A stretch of DNA of 64,000 nucleotides from Chondrilla cf. caribensis (Eukaryota > Porifera > Demospongiae > Chondrillida > Chondrillidae): contig OZ026564.1 in NCBI GenBank assembly GCA_964020155.1, forward strand, positions 1,092,611-1,156,610, read 5' to 3'. Within the stretch, counting starts at the first letter, position 1. Every line of letters starts with the position of its first letter. This document shows, piece after piece, positions 1 to 11,578 of the stretch. Position numbers and translations under genes: made by a program. The notes beneath the pieces were generated by a model that was not told where the DNA came from, ran no database searches, and saw nothing but the letters and a program-made list of their open reading frames with translations.

Positions 1-1290
1 TTGTGTATGTACAGGTACATATTATGTATGGTATGCATACTAATCATTCACTCTGCAGTGTGGATGTGTGGATGTACACTACATGTGTGTATGCATGTGG
101 TATCTTAAACCATCCAGTTTGTTTATAGTCATTGATCATAATATTATAGTCTATTATAATTGAAATTTAATGATCAATATTACATATAATATCATTTACT
201 CTGTGTGGATGTGTGGATGTACAGTACATGTGTGTATGCATGTGGTAACCATCCAGTTTGTTTATAATCATTTAAAGTTGAAATCATAAAGTTTCTCACA
301 TTCCCATACAATGTCAAACAAGTTATTATGAACTGTACGATGATTAATAATTATTGATAGTGACCATATAATATGTATATTATATATGCTGTATACATAA
401 TACACCCGGCTGCAGGTAGGACACAATGTACAATGTGTCATGGCGTCAGTACCTAGTATTGTATCAATTATTATACAGCACTATGATATTGTAGCGTTGT
501 GTTGTTTTATACTACATACAACCCACTACTCTTATAGTATTACTTAATAGAATATTAATTAATACTATTACTGTTGTAATGTGCTGACACATGTTATACC
601 TGCGAATGTGCTGATTGGAGGGCATACCGTTTGATGATTGCAAAGTGTGCTGTAGCTATAGATTATTATATTCATTATATATAATATTATATAATAATTA
701 ATATTGTATATTATATGGAAGAACATTAATCACCACCTGGGCAGTATCAAAGGAAACAGCTGTAGGTGTACATTATGGATATAAGGATATATTATTCATT
801 ATATTCATTATATATATACATATATATATAATATCATTATATATAATATTATATATATTCATTAAAAATTATATAATGGGAATGGTAGAACATTATTCAA
901 CACCTGGGCAGTATCAAAGGAAATAGGTGTACATTATGGATATAAGCTCACTTGTTCTTCAATCCACCCATCTTCCACCCACGCATCATGAAATCAATCT
1001 ATAACATTATATATAGACAACATTATACAAAGATAAATGACACAATGTGGAGAATATAGGAAGTAATTCTAAAGTTCTTTCTACATCTATTTCAGATTCA
1101 TCTGGAGAAAGAAGAGAACAGACTTCAAAACAAGGAACCAGTAGAGCTAATTCCCTAAATGCCCAGAGCCTCACTATGACTTCTCTGCTTTCACATGGTT
1201 GCTACTACTGTAAAAAGCCCCAATTTCAAAAACTAGAAGTGGGAATGGGTCTGGCTACATGAGACTACACTTACATACTATAATTATCTA
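1..1290. repeat. AT-rich spacer with internal duplications
   Basis: No gene is supported here. A segment containing gtgtggatgtgtggatgtac occurs twice (about 40-110 and 190-250), and a segment containing cacctgggcagtatcaaagg also occurs twice (about 717-785 and 886-945). The stretch from about 960 to 1290 is repeated at 6.54-6.90, 25.06-25.40 and 39.62-39.95 kb, so it belongs to the composite duplicated block that recurs through the left 43 kb. Confidence 0.6.
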
Positions 1291-1622
1291 TCATGGCCGA
1301 CACTTAACATGTTCAACACACAGAGGAAATTGTTGTGAGGTGTGAGCATAATGTACAATCACAAACACATTGGTTAGGAACAAGATTACACACAGTAATG
1401 ATGAAGTACAATGAAAACCTGTGATCCTACATGTACAGTAGGGAATGAAGTTGGAAATGAATAAAAAGATACACTCACAAACAGCACATTCACTGTTGAC
1501 ATGTACACAAACAGACAACACTATAATGTATGGAACAGTTACCATGTACTAACAGGACTCACATGTACGTTGATGACGTCTGACAGTGTGTACAGTCAAC
1601 ATGCATGTACTAGCTATTATCA

Positions 1623-1886
1623 TTAGCTATTAGCTTCTACTTGGGCAATTGGCACACCAAGCTTCACAGCTAAGTCATACCACAGTGGAATGTGTTCCAG
1701 GATGCCGAGTACACCCACATCTGATGGACACTTACCTGGAAATGATTGGAGGAATAAAGAACATGTACACAGTATGTATGTTGAGCATGTTACTATCCTC
1801 ACCATTGAGGTCAGTCTGAGAAGCTTCATCCAATGAAGAAATTGTACCATTACACACAAATGCACACATGTACATGCATGTACACA

Positions 1887-1959
<73 letters not shown>

Positions 1960-2060
1960 ACACACACACACATATGTACAAATCCATTACACTCACTTTT
2001 AGCCTCAGGCTGATTCAGTTGTGAAGCTTTCAGGCCTTCATCAACAACTGGTCCACTAAA
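1623..2060 (-). pseudogene. Truncated Death-domain gene remnant (copy D1)
   Basis: Reading the minus strand, a piece of the linker exon ends at 1997 with a GTGAGT donor. A (GT)n-rich intron follows, then a piece of the serine/threonine-rich exon ending at 1803 (donor GTGAGG), then a Death-domain exon beginning at 1735. The Death exon keeps the first helices (WYDLAVKLG) but reaches a stop at 1623 just after the residues that precede the YWRN block in the intact copies. The second half of the Death domain is missing and no Roc/COR exon lies upstream, so this is a decayed duplicate of the genes at 7.1-10.2 and 40.3-43.5 kb. Confidence 0.7.
1889..1972. repeat. (CA)n microsatellite
   Basis: Nearly pure CA repeat inside an intron position of the Death-domain remnant; it would be (GU)n in a minus-strand transcript. 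Confidence 0.95.
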
Positions 2061-2768
2061 AGTGATTTTTTTCAAAAGACTCTATGAGTCCTATCCTAGG
2101 TGGGATGCCAGCTGCATGTCCCATACAAAGCCTCCCTCTACAGTTCTTTGTAGAGAGTATACAACTGATCATCAGGCCTGCACAATGTCAACATCATCAC
2201 GAGCATGGGTGCATGGGTGCATATATATATATACTAGCAAGTGAGCCTGCTACAGCGAGACATGCGCTTCTTTGCTGGTGGCAACAGAGGATAGTTGCTA
2301 TAACAATGGTAGGTTTAAAATTTGATCGTTGGACGACAGCCAATCAAGTCGCCCGATAACCGAAAGTTACTGGGATGCTGATTAAAAATGGCGTATAACG
2401 TGTGGCTAGGAATGCACAATATGGTACAGGAAATCCACAGGAGCTATCTAACCCCTTGTGACAGATCACATGTTGACTGATTTAAAAATTACATATTACA
2501 TACGTTGAATGGCGCAATTCATCAATTTAAACATTATTAGAAATATAAATTTGGCCCAAATTTGGTCAGTAGAGGACTAGATAACCAAGTAAGACTTAAT
2601 ACATACATGATTGAAATAAACCTTCAAATGAGACCGCTAGCATCCACATACATGTGCTTGCATGTAACCTTATAAAATACTGTATTCATACATAAACACA
2701 ACACACACACTCCTGCACAAACACACACGCACGCACGCATACACACACTGCACACACTATACTACATA

Positions 2769-2966
2769 ACATGTATGTAGCCTCATGTTGTACATATGTA
2801 GTCTCATATTGTACATATGTTGTACATATATGTGTGTACAACATGAGGCTAAATATGTACAACACGAGGCTACATACGTATAACATGAGGCCACATATGT
2901 ATAACATGAGGCCACATATGTACAACATGAGGCTACATATGTACAACATGAGGCTACATATATAAA
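2769..2966. repeat. Inverted 21-bp minisatellite array upstream of peptide gene 1
   Basis: About ten degenerate copies of a 21-bp unit (acatgaggctacatatgtac plus one base). The first three run in the opposite orientation (tagcctcatgttgtacatat) and the rest run forward, so the array is a large imperfect hairpin centred near 2830. It ends about 210 bp upstream of the TATA box. The same arrangement precedes the other peptide genes. Confidence 0.85.
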
Positions 2967-3178
2967 ACACAAGGCACAAGAGGTGATGTTGCACACATTT
3001 TTCCTTGCGTACAGATTGTTCATATAACACAAGTGCTTTATGTTAGTTGTACACAATGCAGTTTTAGCTGGAAATGTCCTTTGTATTTGGGTAAATTGAG
3101 TAAAGGTAATAGGTGTTACTTGATTAATTAATGTGTGTGGGTGTATCTCAAGCATGAATATCACATGCTATCAGTAAC

Positions 3179-3186
3179 TATAAAAG
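3179..3186 (+). promoter_or_regulatory. TATA box of peptide gene 1
   Basis: TATAAAAG lies 93 bp upstream of the start codon, inside a block of about 150 bp (ttaattaatgtgtgtggg through gagctacagagctcc) that is almost identical in front of all six copies. TATA box to ATG spacing is similar in the intact copies and shorter in copy 6, which has a 5'-UTR deletion. Confidence 0.75.
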
Positions 3187-3278
3187 AGAGCTACAGAGCT
3201 CCACTTGTTCATTCACCCTGTGAGTTCTTTGGTGGGAACAACTGTGTCAGTCTCGTTTATAACCAGAGATTATCTGGA

Positions 3279-3701
3279 ATGTTTGGAAAAGGAGTCCTCT
3301 TGGTTCTGTTGGTTCTGGGAGCCATTGCTTATCAGGCTCAGGCTGCTCCTTGGCCGAAATGTAAGTAGTCAGTATTGTATAGCTAAATGTATGTACATGT
3401 GTGATTCTTCTCTGTGATGGTTACATACATCTGTTGAACAGCAAAGGTGAATAAGATGTGAACTTATACTATTTTTAGATTGGTGCTACAAGGAGCGAGA
3501 TTGTAAAGGATGGGGAGAGGGTGAATCGTATTGTTGTGGACGTTATGATTATCAATCTGGATGGGGTGATATTGGACATGGTCCTGGTTGCTTTAACTGG
3601 TGAGAATATTCCCAGCACACATGTAGAGTCTGTTTGAACAAACTATGAATCACACTCAGTCTGTAAAATTTTGTTTTTCTCTATGTAGCCGGGGGAAATA
3701 A
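3279..3701 (+). CDS. Secreted six-cysteine peptide, copy 1
   Basis: Three exons: 3279-3360, 3479-3599 and 3689-3701 (71 codons plus stop; donors GTAAGT and GTGAGA, acceptors TTTTTAG and TATGTAG). Exon 1 encodes a hydrophobic signal peptide of about 22 residues (MFGKG start, cleavage probably after the AQA at its end). Exon 2 and the tiny exon 3 encode a mature peptide with cysteine spacing C-x5-C-x9-CC-x17-C-x2-C; the last cysteine codon is split across the second intron. The tail after it is Arg-Gly-Lys, a possible C-terminal amidation signal. The C-C-CC-C-C order is shared with inhibitor cystine knots and some other small disulfide folds, but loop 4 is long and the last loop very short, so the fold and activity (defence peptide, signalling peptide or toxin-like) remain open. 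The ATG at 3279 is chosen over an upstream in-frame ATG because only the segment from here on is conserved as signal peptide in all copies. Confidence 0.8.
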
Positions 3702-4201
3702 TTGATGTCAGGCTACTCTTGGAACTAAGGATTCAGTCACACAGATTAACTGCAAGCAGCTAACATAGCATAGGAATATCAAATAATCTTTATCTAAGCA
3801 ACTATTTACCCCAAACCACGTTTTGCAGCTTTATCAGTTTTTTTAGTTATCATGGTTATCGCCAAGAGTTATTAATCATTTAATCACAATGACGTCTGAT
3901 TCAATCGAGTGCATGAAAGTTTAAGACAGCTATTGAACAGTGTATAATGGTATACACTTATTATTACCGTAGGCAGATCTTATGAAAGGAGACCAAAGAG
4001 TACAATTTAACAAATAGTGCAATTCAATCATAGTGTAGCACAGAGTGGTGGAATTCTGGTATAATCAGCTTTTGGCCCTCAATAGGCTACACTATAAGAC
4101 CATAAACTATTGTGAAATGGTTGGAATTTCAAGACCTGATAGTCTAGTTGAAAAGGCAGTGTAGGTATTGCATGAACCCTACACTCCACTCTTACCTACA
4201 G

Positions 4202-4860
4202 GCCTGTGAGAGTTACCTTTGTGGTGGGGTAAGCAACAAATTTGGTGAATGTGTCTATGAACTCTCTATATACAGGCTAATAACATATTATACGAATGTC
4301 TGTGAGTTAAGAACATCACCAAATTTTCTTAACTCATACTAGCCATGGCAATTAGCTCTCTCTACCACAAATGTCTGTCTTTGGCTGATCAACTTGTCTC
4401 ATACACAGTACATGTATACTAGCTGTGTAGAGTGTCATGTTACAGGAGATGTCAGTGTGAGGACCATGATTCCTGGGTACAACATCAACTCCTCACCCTC
4501 ACTATGCAGTAGTTTATTGTATGTACATATACATTATGTCAAATTGTATGTACAGCATTGATATGGTGGTAAAGGATACCATGCATCCACTGTGAACTGG
4601 AAATATACAATAAATCACTTTTGCAATTCAAGACCCTGACATGGAATATGCACAGGTATAACCACCATGGTAGTATACACTTTATGTCACCATATGGATG
4701 GGAATTAAAATGTATCCCATAAAGGAGCACTACAACAAAAATAGCAATTGTTGTTGCGGTTACAGGTCATTGTGCTAGTAAAATATTGATAGTCAGAATC
4801 ATCGGAGAACTTTATGCTCAAGTGAGCTTATCTCCTACAACAGGTCCTGAGACAGGGTGA
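4202..4860 (+). CDS. Unrecognised three-exon cysteine module 1 (partial)
   Basis: Three exon-like segments with matching phases: 4202-4228 (reads ACESYLCGG, donor GTAAGC), 4409-4508 (contains SCVECHVTGDVSVR) and 4766-4860 (starts with HCAS, contains ILIVRIIGELYAQ, ends at a TGA). The same three segments, splice sites and stop recur behind the other peptide genes, with damage in copies 3 and 5. The upstream exon and start codon were not found, so this is the 3' part of a gene or a duplicated gene fragment. The block of an HCAS-type cysteine followed by ILIVRIIG faintly recalls the start of a netrin-like (NTR/TIMP) domain, but this is too weak for an assignment. Confidence 0.35.
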
Positions 4861-5066
4861 CATTGCAATTATTATTACTACTAGTTCCCAATGGACAATG
4901 TAATAATGTTGTATTAGAAGTGTATGTACACTGTGTGTCTTGCTTTTGTAATTGGTGATTGTATCTGATAGGATCACTATAGAGTGTTGCATGTGATATA
5001 GGTTGAAAGTACAGTTGCCATAGCAACACACCAACGTATATGTACGCATAATGTATGTGTGTACGC

Positions 5067-5068
<2 letters not shown>

Positions 5069-5123
<55 letters not shown>
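5069..5123. repeat. (GT)n microsatellite
   Basis: Pure GT repeat in the 3' flank of unit 1. The corresponding position in units 3, 4 and 6 also carries a GT or CA tract. Confidence 0.95.
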
Positions 5124-5124
<1 letters not shown>

Positions 5125-5215
5125 TGTATGAAACAAAGTTCATTTGGAGTCGTTATAGGCTCATGCAAGACATAGCTACTTTTATGGGAGGCAGTAGCTG
5201 ACAATAGATGTTTTA

Positions 5216-5220
<5 letters not shown>

Positions 5221-5274
<54 letters not shown>
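5221..5274. repeat. (CA)n microsatellite
   Basis: Pure CA repeat about 100 bp from the preceding GT tract, so the two can fold back on each other. Confidence 0.95.
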
Positions 5275-5275
<1 letters not shown>

Positions 5276-5356
5276 CATGTTTACATAAGAGTAACATGGT
5301 TTACAGATTCCAGAGCAGAAGGTGTATAGTGCCTAAGGGGTAGTTTGGCAAAGTTG

Positions 5357-5920
5357 TTACTCCTGTGCGAACATGTTATCAATCATCAATGTATTCACTT
5401 CTCCGCCAACATAAGCATTCCGGATTGCAAAATTTACTGTCATAGTCCAGAGGGCATTATAACGGAATTTCTCAGCAGCAAAACTTATCCATAGAGAAGT
5501 TTTACCAACTCCAGTATCACCAAGTAGGATGACTGCAGATAAACAATAATAATTATAATGAAATACTTCAAAACAAGTGCAACAATCAGGGTTGATGAAG
5601 GTGACGTGTGCCAAAGAGATGTCCCAAGAGGCAAGATTCAAGAGGGGTGATCTCAAATCCAGGAGGAGACTGGGGGAGTGTGAAGTATCCCAATCTATAG
5701 TATCCCAAGGGGAAGGTGGACCTCAACAATCCCAAAAGAGAAGGGGTCTGTACGTAGTATTTCAAGTTAGGGAGAGGGGTAGCTAGTCTGAATTGTTCAG
5801 AGGGGGAAGGGGATTCTACAATACGCGGAATTCTTCACAACATCACCATCATTTACCTTTAAATTCGTAGTCGTAGTGTCTTGAATCTACTGAACCAGTG
5901 ATCGCGACCTCTTCTGCCAT
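5357..5920 (-). pseudogene. Truncated Rab11-like GTPase, exons 1 and 2 only
   Basis: Minus-strand exon 1 is 5857-5920: it starts MAEEV, ends DYEFK plus one base, and has donor GTAAAT. Exon 2 starts at 5532 after a CTGCAG acceptor and encodes ILLGDTGVGKTSLW, an intact P-loop. It continues to the position of the WDTAG box, but that box is replaced (reading MIDN) and the frame runs into a stop at 5357 without a donor. The switch II, NKxD and C-terminal exons are absent, so a full GTPase cannot be made. Exon sizes and phases match the complete paralogue at 58.2-61.2 kb. Confidence 0.75.
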
Positions 5921-6099
5921 GGATGTCTCGATAATCACCGATCGAGTTACTGCTTCGGTAGGCAAGCCCTAGTCTCGCTTGGCCAGACCCTTCCCTCCAT
6001 TTTTGACCGACCACGACAACTACGTACCCTTTGTATGACCCATTTCCACTAAAAGGAACTATGAAAATACGTATCATTGTGATTGTGACATTGTGCATT

Positions 6100-7060
6100 C
6101 AAAGCCATAAAGTGAATGTATTTGATGTGTCATCAAATCGCTTTGTTTCCTGTGCACAGTACGTGGTTATGGTGTGTTTGTGAGTGCATTTGTGTCACTG
6201 TGATTATTTGTGTATGTACAGGTATGTATGTTATCCATACTACGTAATCATTCACTCTGTGTGGATGTGTGGAAGTACACTACATGTGTGTATGCATGCC
6301 TGTGGTATCTTAAACTATCCAGTTCGTTTATAATCATTGGTCACAATCTATTATTGGAATGATCAATATTACACAAAATAGTACACACATCGTATGTACT
6401 TGCATAAATGCCTATATTATATATCAGTATATTAATTGTCTTATAATTCTACTTTGTATGTGTACTGTACATGTAATAATAATGGTGCATGTGGGTTTAA
6501 AATTATCATTGTACTGCAGGGACTTATTAGATATATAGCCAACTTGTTCTTCAATCCACCCATCTTCCACCCACGCATCATGATATTAGTCTATAACATC
6601 ATAGACAACATTATACAAAGATAATTGACATAATGTGGAGAATAGAAAGTAATTCCTAAAGTCCTCTCTACATCTATTTCAGATTCATCTGGAGAAAGAA
6701 GAGAACAGACTTCAAAATGAGGAACCAGTAGAGCTAATTTCACAGATTAGTCTCACATAGCCAGACCCTTACTATGACTACTCTGTTTTTACATGGCTGC
6801 TACCACTGTAATAAAAAACGTAATGTAATGTATTCAAAAATTGTAAAGTCCTAATTTTGAAAACTAGAAGTGGGAATGGGTTTGGCTAGATGAGACTACA
6901 CATACATACTTTAGTTGTAGTGTTATAGCATGGCTGACACTTTCCATTTACATGTTCAACACACAGAGGAAAAGTGTTGTGAGGTGTGAGCATAATGTAC
7001 AATCACAAATACATTGGTTAGAAACAAGATTACACACATGAAGATTGATGACGTCTGTGT
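6100..7060. repeat. Duplicated spacer between Rab fragment and Death gene
   Basis: No supported gene. Sequence matches the spacer at 1-1.3 kb and parts of 24.4-25.6, 30.2-30.4 and 38.9-40.2 kb, including an acceptor-like tatttcag followed at 6683 by an open segment that ends in TGA after about 40 bases in this copy. The last 100 bp is the 3' flank shared by all Death-domain copies. Confidence 0.55.
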
Positions 7061-7113
7061 ACTATTAACATGTACCAACAGGACACACCTGGAGGCTCAT
7101 TGGAGCATCAGCT

Positions 7114-7607
7114 TCAACTCCATGTTTCCTCTCTTTCAGCTTCATCCCTCAGTTTCTTAGCAACTAGAGGGCCATGGAGGCTTTCCACAGTCTCCAAAAG
7201 GAATCCCCAGGTGTTAGGGAAAGCCCCTCTACACCTACCATTCCTCCAGTATGACAGAGCGTGTATACCTCCCATTGCTGAATCCAATCGATAAGCTTCT
7301 ACTTGGGCAATTGGCACACCAAGCTTCACAGCTAAGTCATACCACAGTGGAATGTGTTCCAGGATACCGAGTACACCCACATCTGATGGACACTTGTCTG
7401 TAAATGATTGGAGGAATAAAGAACATGTACACAGTATGTATGTTGAGCATGTTGCTATCCTCGCCATTGAGGTCAGTCTGAGAAGCTTCATCCAATGATG
7501 TTGTACAATTTGATGAATCAGACGTGTCAGCTGTAACAAAAAGTAATTATAAGAAAATGTATAATGAATAACTCATACCATATCATGTAGATCATGTACA
7601 TACATAT

Positions 7608-7664
<57 letters not shown>

Positions 7665-7894
7665 GTAGTGTACCTGTGACCGGACTTTGCTTTGATTGTT
7701 CTGTACTTTCAACATTGCCACCAGTAAGAGGTCTCTCAGTTGGGGGTGGAGTAGAAACAGGATTTCTGACACCCAACAGTTCTGAAAAAATGATGGAAAA
7801 TGTACACTGAATTACAAATACGTATGTAGACCTATGTTATCATTCCCACTGAAGACAACACACACGTACACACACATGTGAACACACAAACACA

Positions 7895-7972
<78 letters not shown>

Positions 7973-10223
7973 ATCCACAATAGAGACTTCCTCCAACTTC
8001 CAAAATGCAACCCCAGTTTCTCTCACAACACGGACCTACATGTGTTTGAGAATTCTCACTTGAATGTAGTACCAGAAACAATCCAAAAGGAACAACTCAC
8101 AATAGCTTCTGAGGGGTCTGGAGGTGAGAACCACACCTTATGAGAAGGTGACAGTTTTGGGAAGGAACCGCAGTGAAAGCAAGTGGCCACACCATCATTC
8201 ACAGGGGCTGTGTAGGGAACATTGGGTTGGCAGGAGCACGGCAGGACAGGGCGAATTTGAGCGATTTTGTGGAATTTTTCACCAAACACTTGCTGGGTGA
8301 TGTGATGTAAGTTCTCTTCCAGGCGAGCACGAATGGCAGAGCAGTGGCGATGGATTCCCTGAAGGGATGACAGAGCAGCAGACTCGTCTATGACAATTTG
8401 ACATTGAATGTGGCCGGGCTTCTCTGTCAAGTACACATAAGTACTTGGTCTGGGGCAGGAGAATTTGACTGATTTACGATCGCTTTCTTGCGAAATGACC
8501 TTCCATTCTCTGTCAGCCAGTTCTACGACAAGACGGCAGAACACACTGCGAGGAAGGTCACAGTGAGTGGTGAAGGAATCTGGCTCAAACACAAAGGTGA
8601 TACACAGTGGTCCAACACTGCTGTAGGCAGGGACCTTTGCCTTTCCGTATGGCAGACAGGAAGGGATGAAGTAGGAGGGAGGATCACGTGAAGGAGTCAA
8701 CCTTGCTGCTATCCCGACATGGTGGAGGACCTCCAGGAACCACACGGGATCAACATCGGTGATGACGCCCAACTCCGAAAGTAGGCCCTCATAGGGATAA
8801 GGGATAATTCCGGTACTCTGGAACTGCTTTGTGGCACCCGATAGTGCTGGTGTAAATTGAACTGCCAAGAGCTTCGAGACCTCTCTGTACAGAGCAGTGG
8901 CATCAGTGCAAACATGGTTTACACCGCCTCTCAGATATTGGGGATCAAGGTCGAAGTACGCGTAGAAGCCGAGCACATGAAATAGCTTGAGGAGACAGAG
9001 GAACTGTTCGTCTGCTTTGCGTTGGTCAATGTAACCATTGTTCAAGCAAAACTGCTTCAGTTCATCTTTCACAAAGAACTTCTTCTCAATGCGTCGAGTG
9101 ACGAGCTCCAGCAGGAACCACATCAGAGGTACATCCACTTTCAGGATGCCGCTCTTGTCGGAAATACACTCACGAAGCTTGTTGAGGTAGGCCAGATCCA
9201 CTTCCTCTTCTTTGCCTTCACTGCGGATCGTCATGTGGTTGTCAACAAGGAAGAATCCACTGCTATCAGGACACTGGATGTGACGGAAGTAAGGCTTGCC
9301 TTTGAGGCTTTTGATTCTTTGCTCCACATTGGAAATAACTTCTTCACTTTTGCCCGATGCAACAACCTTATCTTTGAAGGTGCCGGCAATGATGATGCGA
9401 GGCTCCGGACAAGTACCTTTGAAGATCTCCAGATCTTTGCAAGCGAATTTGTGAGCCATGGTCTGTATACTGCTGAGCGAATGCTGAATGAACTCCCATT
9501 GAGTCTCCAGTGGCTGATTGTTGGAGAGAGGGAGCTCGACTCCTTCCTGAGGGCGGTAGGTTGATAGGATGGGTTCATCCAAATCTTTGGAGGCATCAAA
9601 CACCTGAATGTAAGTGCAGGGAATGGCCAGTAGGAGAGGAAGGATGTCCTGAAAGGCAGGTTGACCTCCTGAATCGATCACATGTAGAAACCTTGCCTTG
9701 TCCAGTTGAATTGGACTGTCCTTGGACATAATGGGATCCAATATTTCTGAACGAGATGCCTCCAAACACTTTGACTCATCAGACTGCAAGCGACGTTGTG
9801 GGATCTGTACATTCTGGAGTATTGCATCTGCCATCCTCTGGAAAAAGCCCTTTCCATGATAACCCGATGGAGAGTTACCAATAGCTGTGGGGTACTGCTC
9901 ACACTTCTGGTAGTTCTTCTCCACAGCACAGACCTTCACTGATTGGTTCAGGCAACTCTCTGAAACTGGCTTCCAAACAGAGCTTCCTTCGTTTGCTGTG
10001 TAGTGTTCACCAAACACCAATATATCTGGGGTCTCCATAACAGGAGTGCTGGTCAGCATTTCTTTTGATTTTCCATGGACTAGAAGGTGGCGTAGGGAGG
10101 ATTTCCCGGCACCAGATGGACCAACGAAAAGAGCCCGGAGGATTTCTACCGATACAGCTCCATGCTTCTCCAGCACTTCCTTATAGTGGGTCTTGAAGAG
10201 AGCAGTAGGATCACTGCCTTCAT
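7114..10223 (-). CDS. Roc/COR-like GTPase with C-terminal Death domain, gene A (5' end not found)
   Basis: Intracellular signalling protein of the Roco type. Exons (minus strand): 8101-10223, 7972-8035, 7674-7781, 7465-7530 and 7114-7397; all phases agree. The large exon (about 708 residues) has a P-loop GPSGAGKSS near residue 35, a G3-like DSGGQ near residue 184, a degenerate G4 (GTFKD), then a COR-like region containing VPLMWFLLELV and LLKLFHVLGFYAYFD. A Ser/Thr/Pro-rich linker follows, then a Death domain (WYDLAVKLGVP, YWRN, NTWGFLLETV) ending at a stop at 7114. Roc-COR-Death is the architecture of the DAPK1 C-terminus; no kinase, ankyrin or LRR part is visible here. The intron before the Death exon is only 67 bp and has a GC donor (GCGAGG), whereas the paralogues have GTGAGG. 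The large exon starts after a TTTTCAG acceptor, so at least one upstream exon is missing from this model. If the GTGAGT donor at 8100 is not used, the frame stops at 8056 without the Death domain. Confidence 0.8.
7609..7662. repeat. (CA)n in intron of gene A
   Basis: Pure repeat, (GU)n in the gene's transcript, starting about 12 bases after the donor of exon 7674-7781. Confidence 0.95.
7898..7971. repeat. (CA)n abutting a 5' splice site of gene A
   Basis: In the transcript the donor GU of the 64-nt exon (7972-8035) is itself the first unit of this (GU)n tract. The same is true in gene B. Confidence 0.9.
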
Positions 10224-10269
10224 CTGAAAACAACAAAAGACAAAACCATGAGAGAGGAAACACACATGG

Positions 10270-10545
10270 CATTACATACAATATGTCATACACTGTCAGT
10301 GTCTAGGCTAGTACGAGTAGACTAAGGCCACATACTACATTTATTACATTATATATATGTCATACAGTGTCTACGCAATATCGATACCATCACTATCACC
10401 CCTCCCATGTGGTGCCACAGTCAAAATGTACATGTAGGCAGTGGTGCTGGTAGTCAGAAAGTATTTATATTACATTCAATATGTCATACACTGTCACTGT
10501 TTAGGCTAGTAAGAGTAGACTATGGCCACATATTACAGCTTGAAA
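10270..10545. repeat. Short direct repeats upstream of gene A
   Basis: A segment with atgtcatacactgtca and gctagtaagagtagac occurs twice (about 10.28-10.34 and 10.47-10.54 kb) and once upstream of gene B (about 43.57-43.63 kb). No further exon of gene A could be recognised here. Confidence 0.5.
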
Positions 10546-10729
10546 ATACCATAAGCTGGCATGAATAAAGATAATGATACGCATGCAGGGTACCATAATA
10601 ATATAATTATTAATATCATACTATCACCCCCTCACATATGGCACGACAGTCAAAATGTAAGATGCATGGTTACAGACATTGGGTACTACGAATACATGGA
10701 AGTTGTTAGACATGTTGTTGTTAACGATA

Positions 10730-10880
10730 TGAGTTGTTGGACTATTGTTGAACACGTCTATGGTATTATCACACTGATAATCAACAGTTCTTTTCACAAA
10801 TTATTCAACTGTACAACGTTTCACCCATCACGGGCTTCATCAGGTACAAAAATGATCTACACTATAAGAAACATTGATGA
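10730..10880 (-). repeat. Dispersed repeat with hammerhead-like core, copy 1
   Basis: On the minus strand the core is GTAC, CTGATGA, a short hairpin GCCC-GTGAT-GGGT, GAAAC, GTT, GTAC (10811-10847). This matches the type I hammerhead order with a minimal helix III: helix I is the self-complementary GTAC/GTAC pair, and one extra A precedes helix II. The flanks are shared with the copy at about 34.96-35.09 kb. Such cores are known from Penelope-like elements and animal retrozymes; no reverse transcriptase of that type is present here. Confidence 0.4.
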
Positions 10881-11207
10881 AACTCATATCGTTATTGGGT
10901 ACTACGTAGTATGTAGTCATGAAGTAATGTCCCTTAAACAATAATGCCTACTAAGTCTTTCAGCTAGCAAATGGTGAAGGGCCGTCGATCTATGTCTTCA
11001 CAGGTCAGTATTAAACTGCCTTCTTTATACTTGATGAATTATGATTAGGGTGAACCTAAGCAAGTCATTGTGTATGAAAGTGATTTAACAGATACAAATA
11101 ATCGCATAATTTCTGTATGCTTCTAAAGATCATTACAGTACGGTATGCGACAATTACACAGATACATTGCAACTGTACCCATATGTATACATGTATATGG
11201 CACTTAC

Positions 11208-11522
11208 CTGGTGCTATCGTCAAACTGGGGTTTACTCTGGGAATCTTAAGAACATCTCTCTTATAGTAAATATCTGTGACAAGACAAATATTCAGTAAGT
11301 GAGTAGACATAACATACATAGTGAATGTTATACCTACGCAAGTACATGTAGCACCCATGTACACAAGCATATACACTCATGCACCACACATAACTGTGCA
11401 TGTAAACAAACACCCACACCACGCATACACACACATGCACACATGTACATGTAAACAAGCACACTCACACCGCATAACATGTACATGCAAACAAACACAC
11501 CCACACATGTACACACATGCAC

Positions 11523-11578
<56 letters not shown>

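Noticed and set aside
3135..3278. N-terminal extension of peptide copy 1 from an upstream in-frame ATG
   Set aside because: The extension covers the TATA box and 5' UTR and is not conserved in frame in the other copies, whereas the signal peptide starting at 3279 is.
9022..9564. 180-codon plus-strand frame within gene A
   Set aside because: Antisense shadow of the Roc/COR exon; the equivalent frame in gene B is shorter and the minus-strand frame has the conserved motifs.
10561..10944. 127-codon plus-strand open frame
   Set aside because: It lies over the dispersed repeat with the hammerhead-like core and has no recognisable protein motif.
10965..11030. Possible last exon of R1 ending in a single Cys codon
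   Set aside because: The acceptor context is poor and two alternative acceptors give different frames. Kept only as a remark in the R1 entry.
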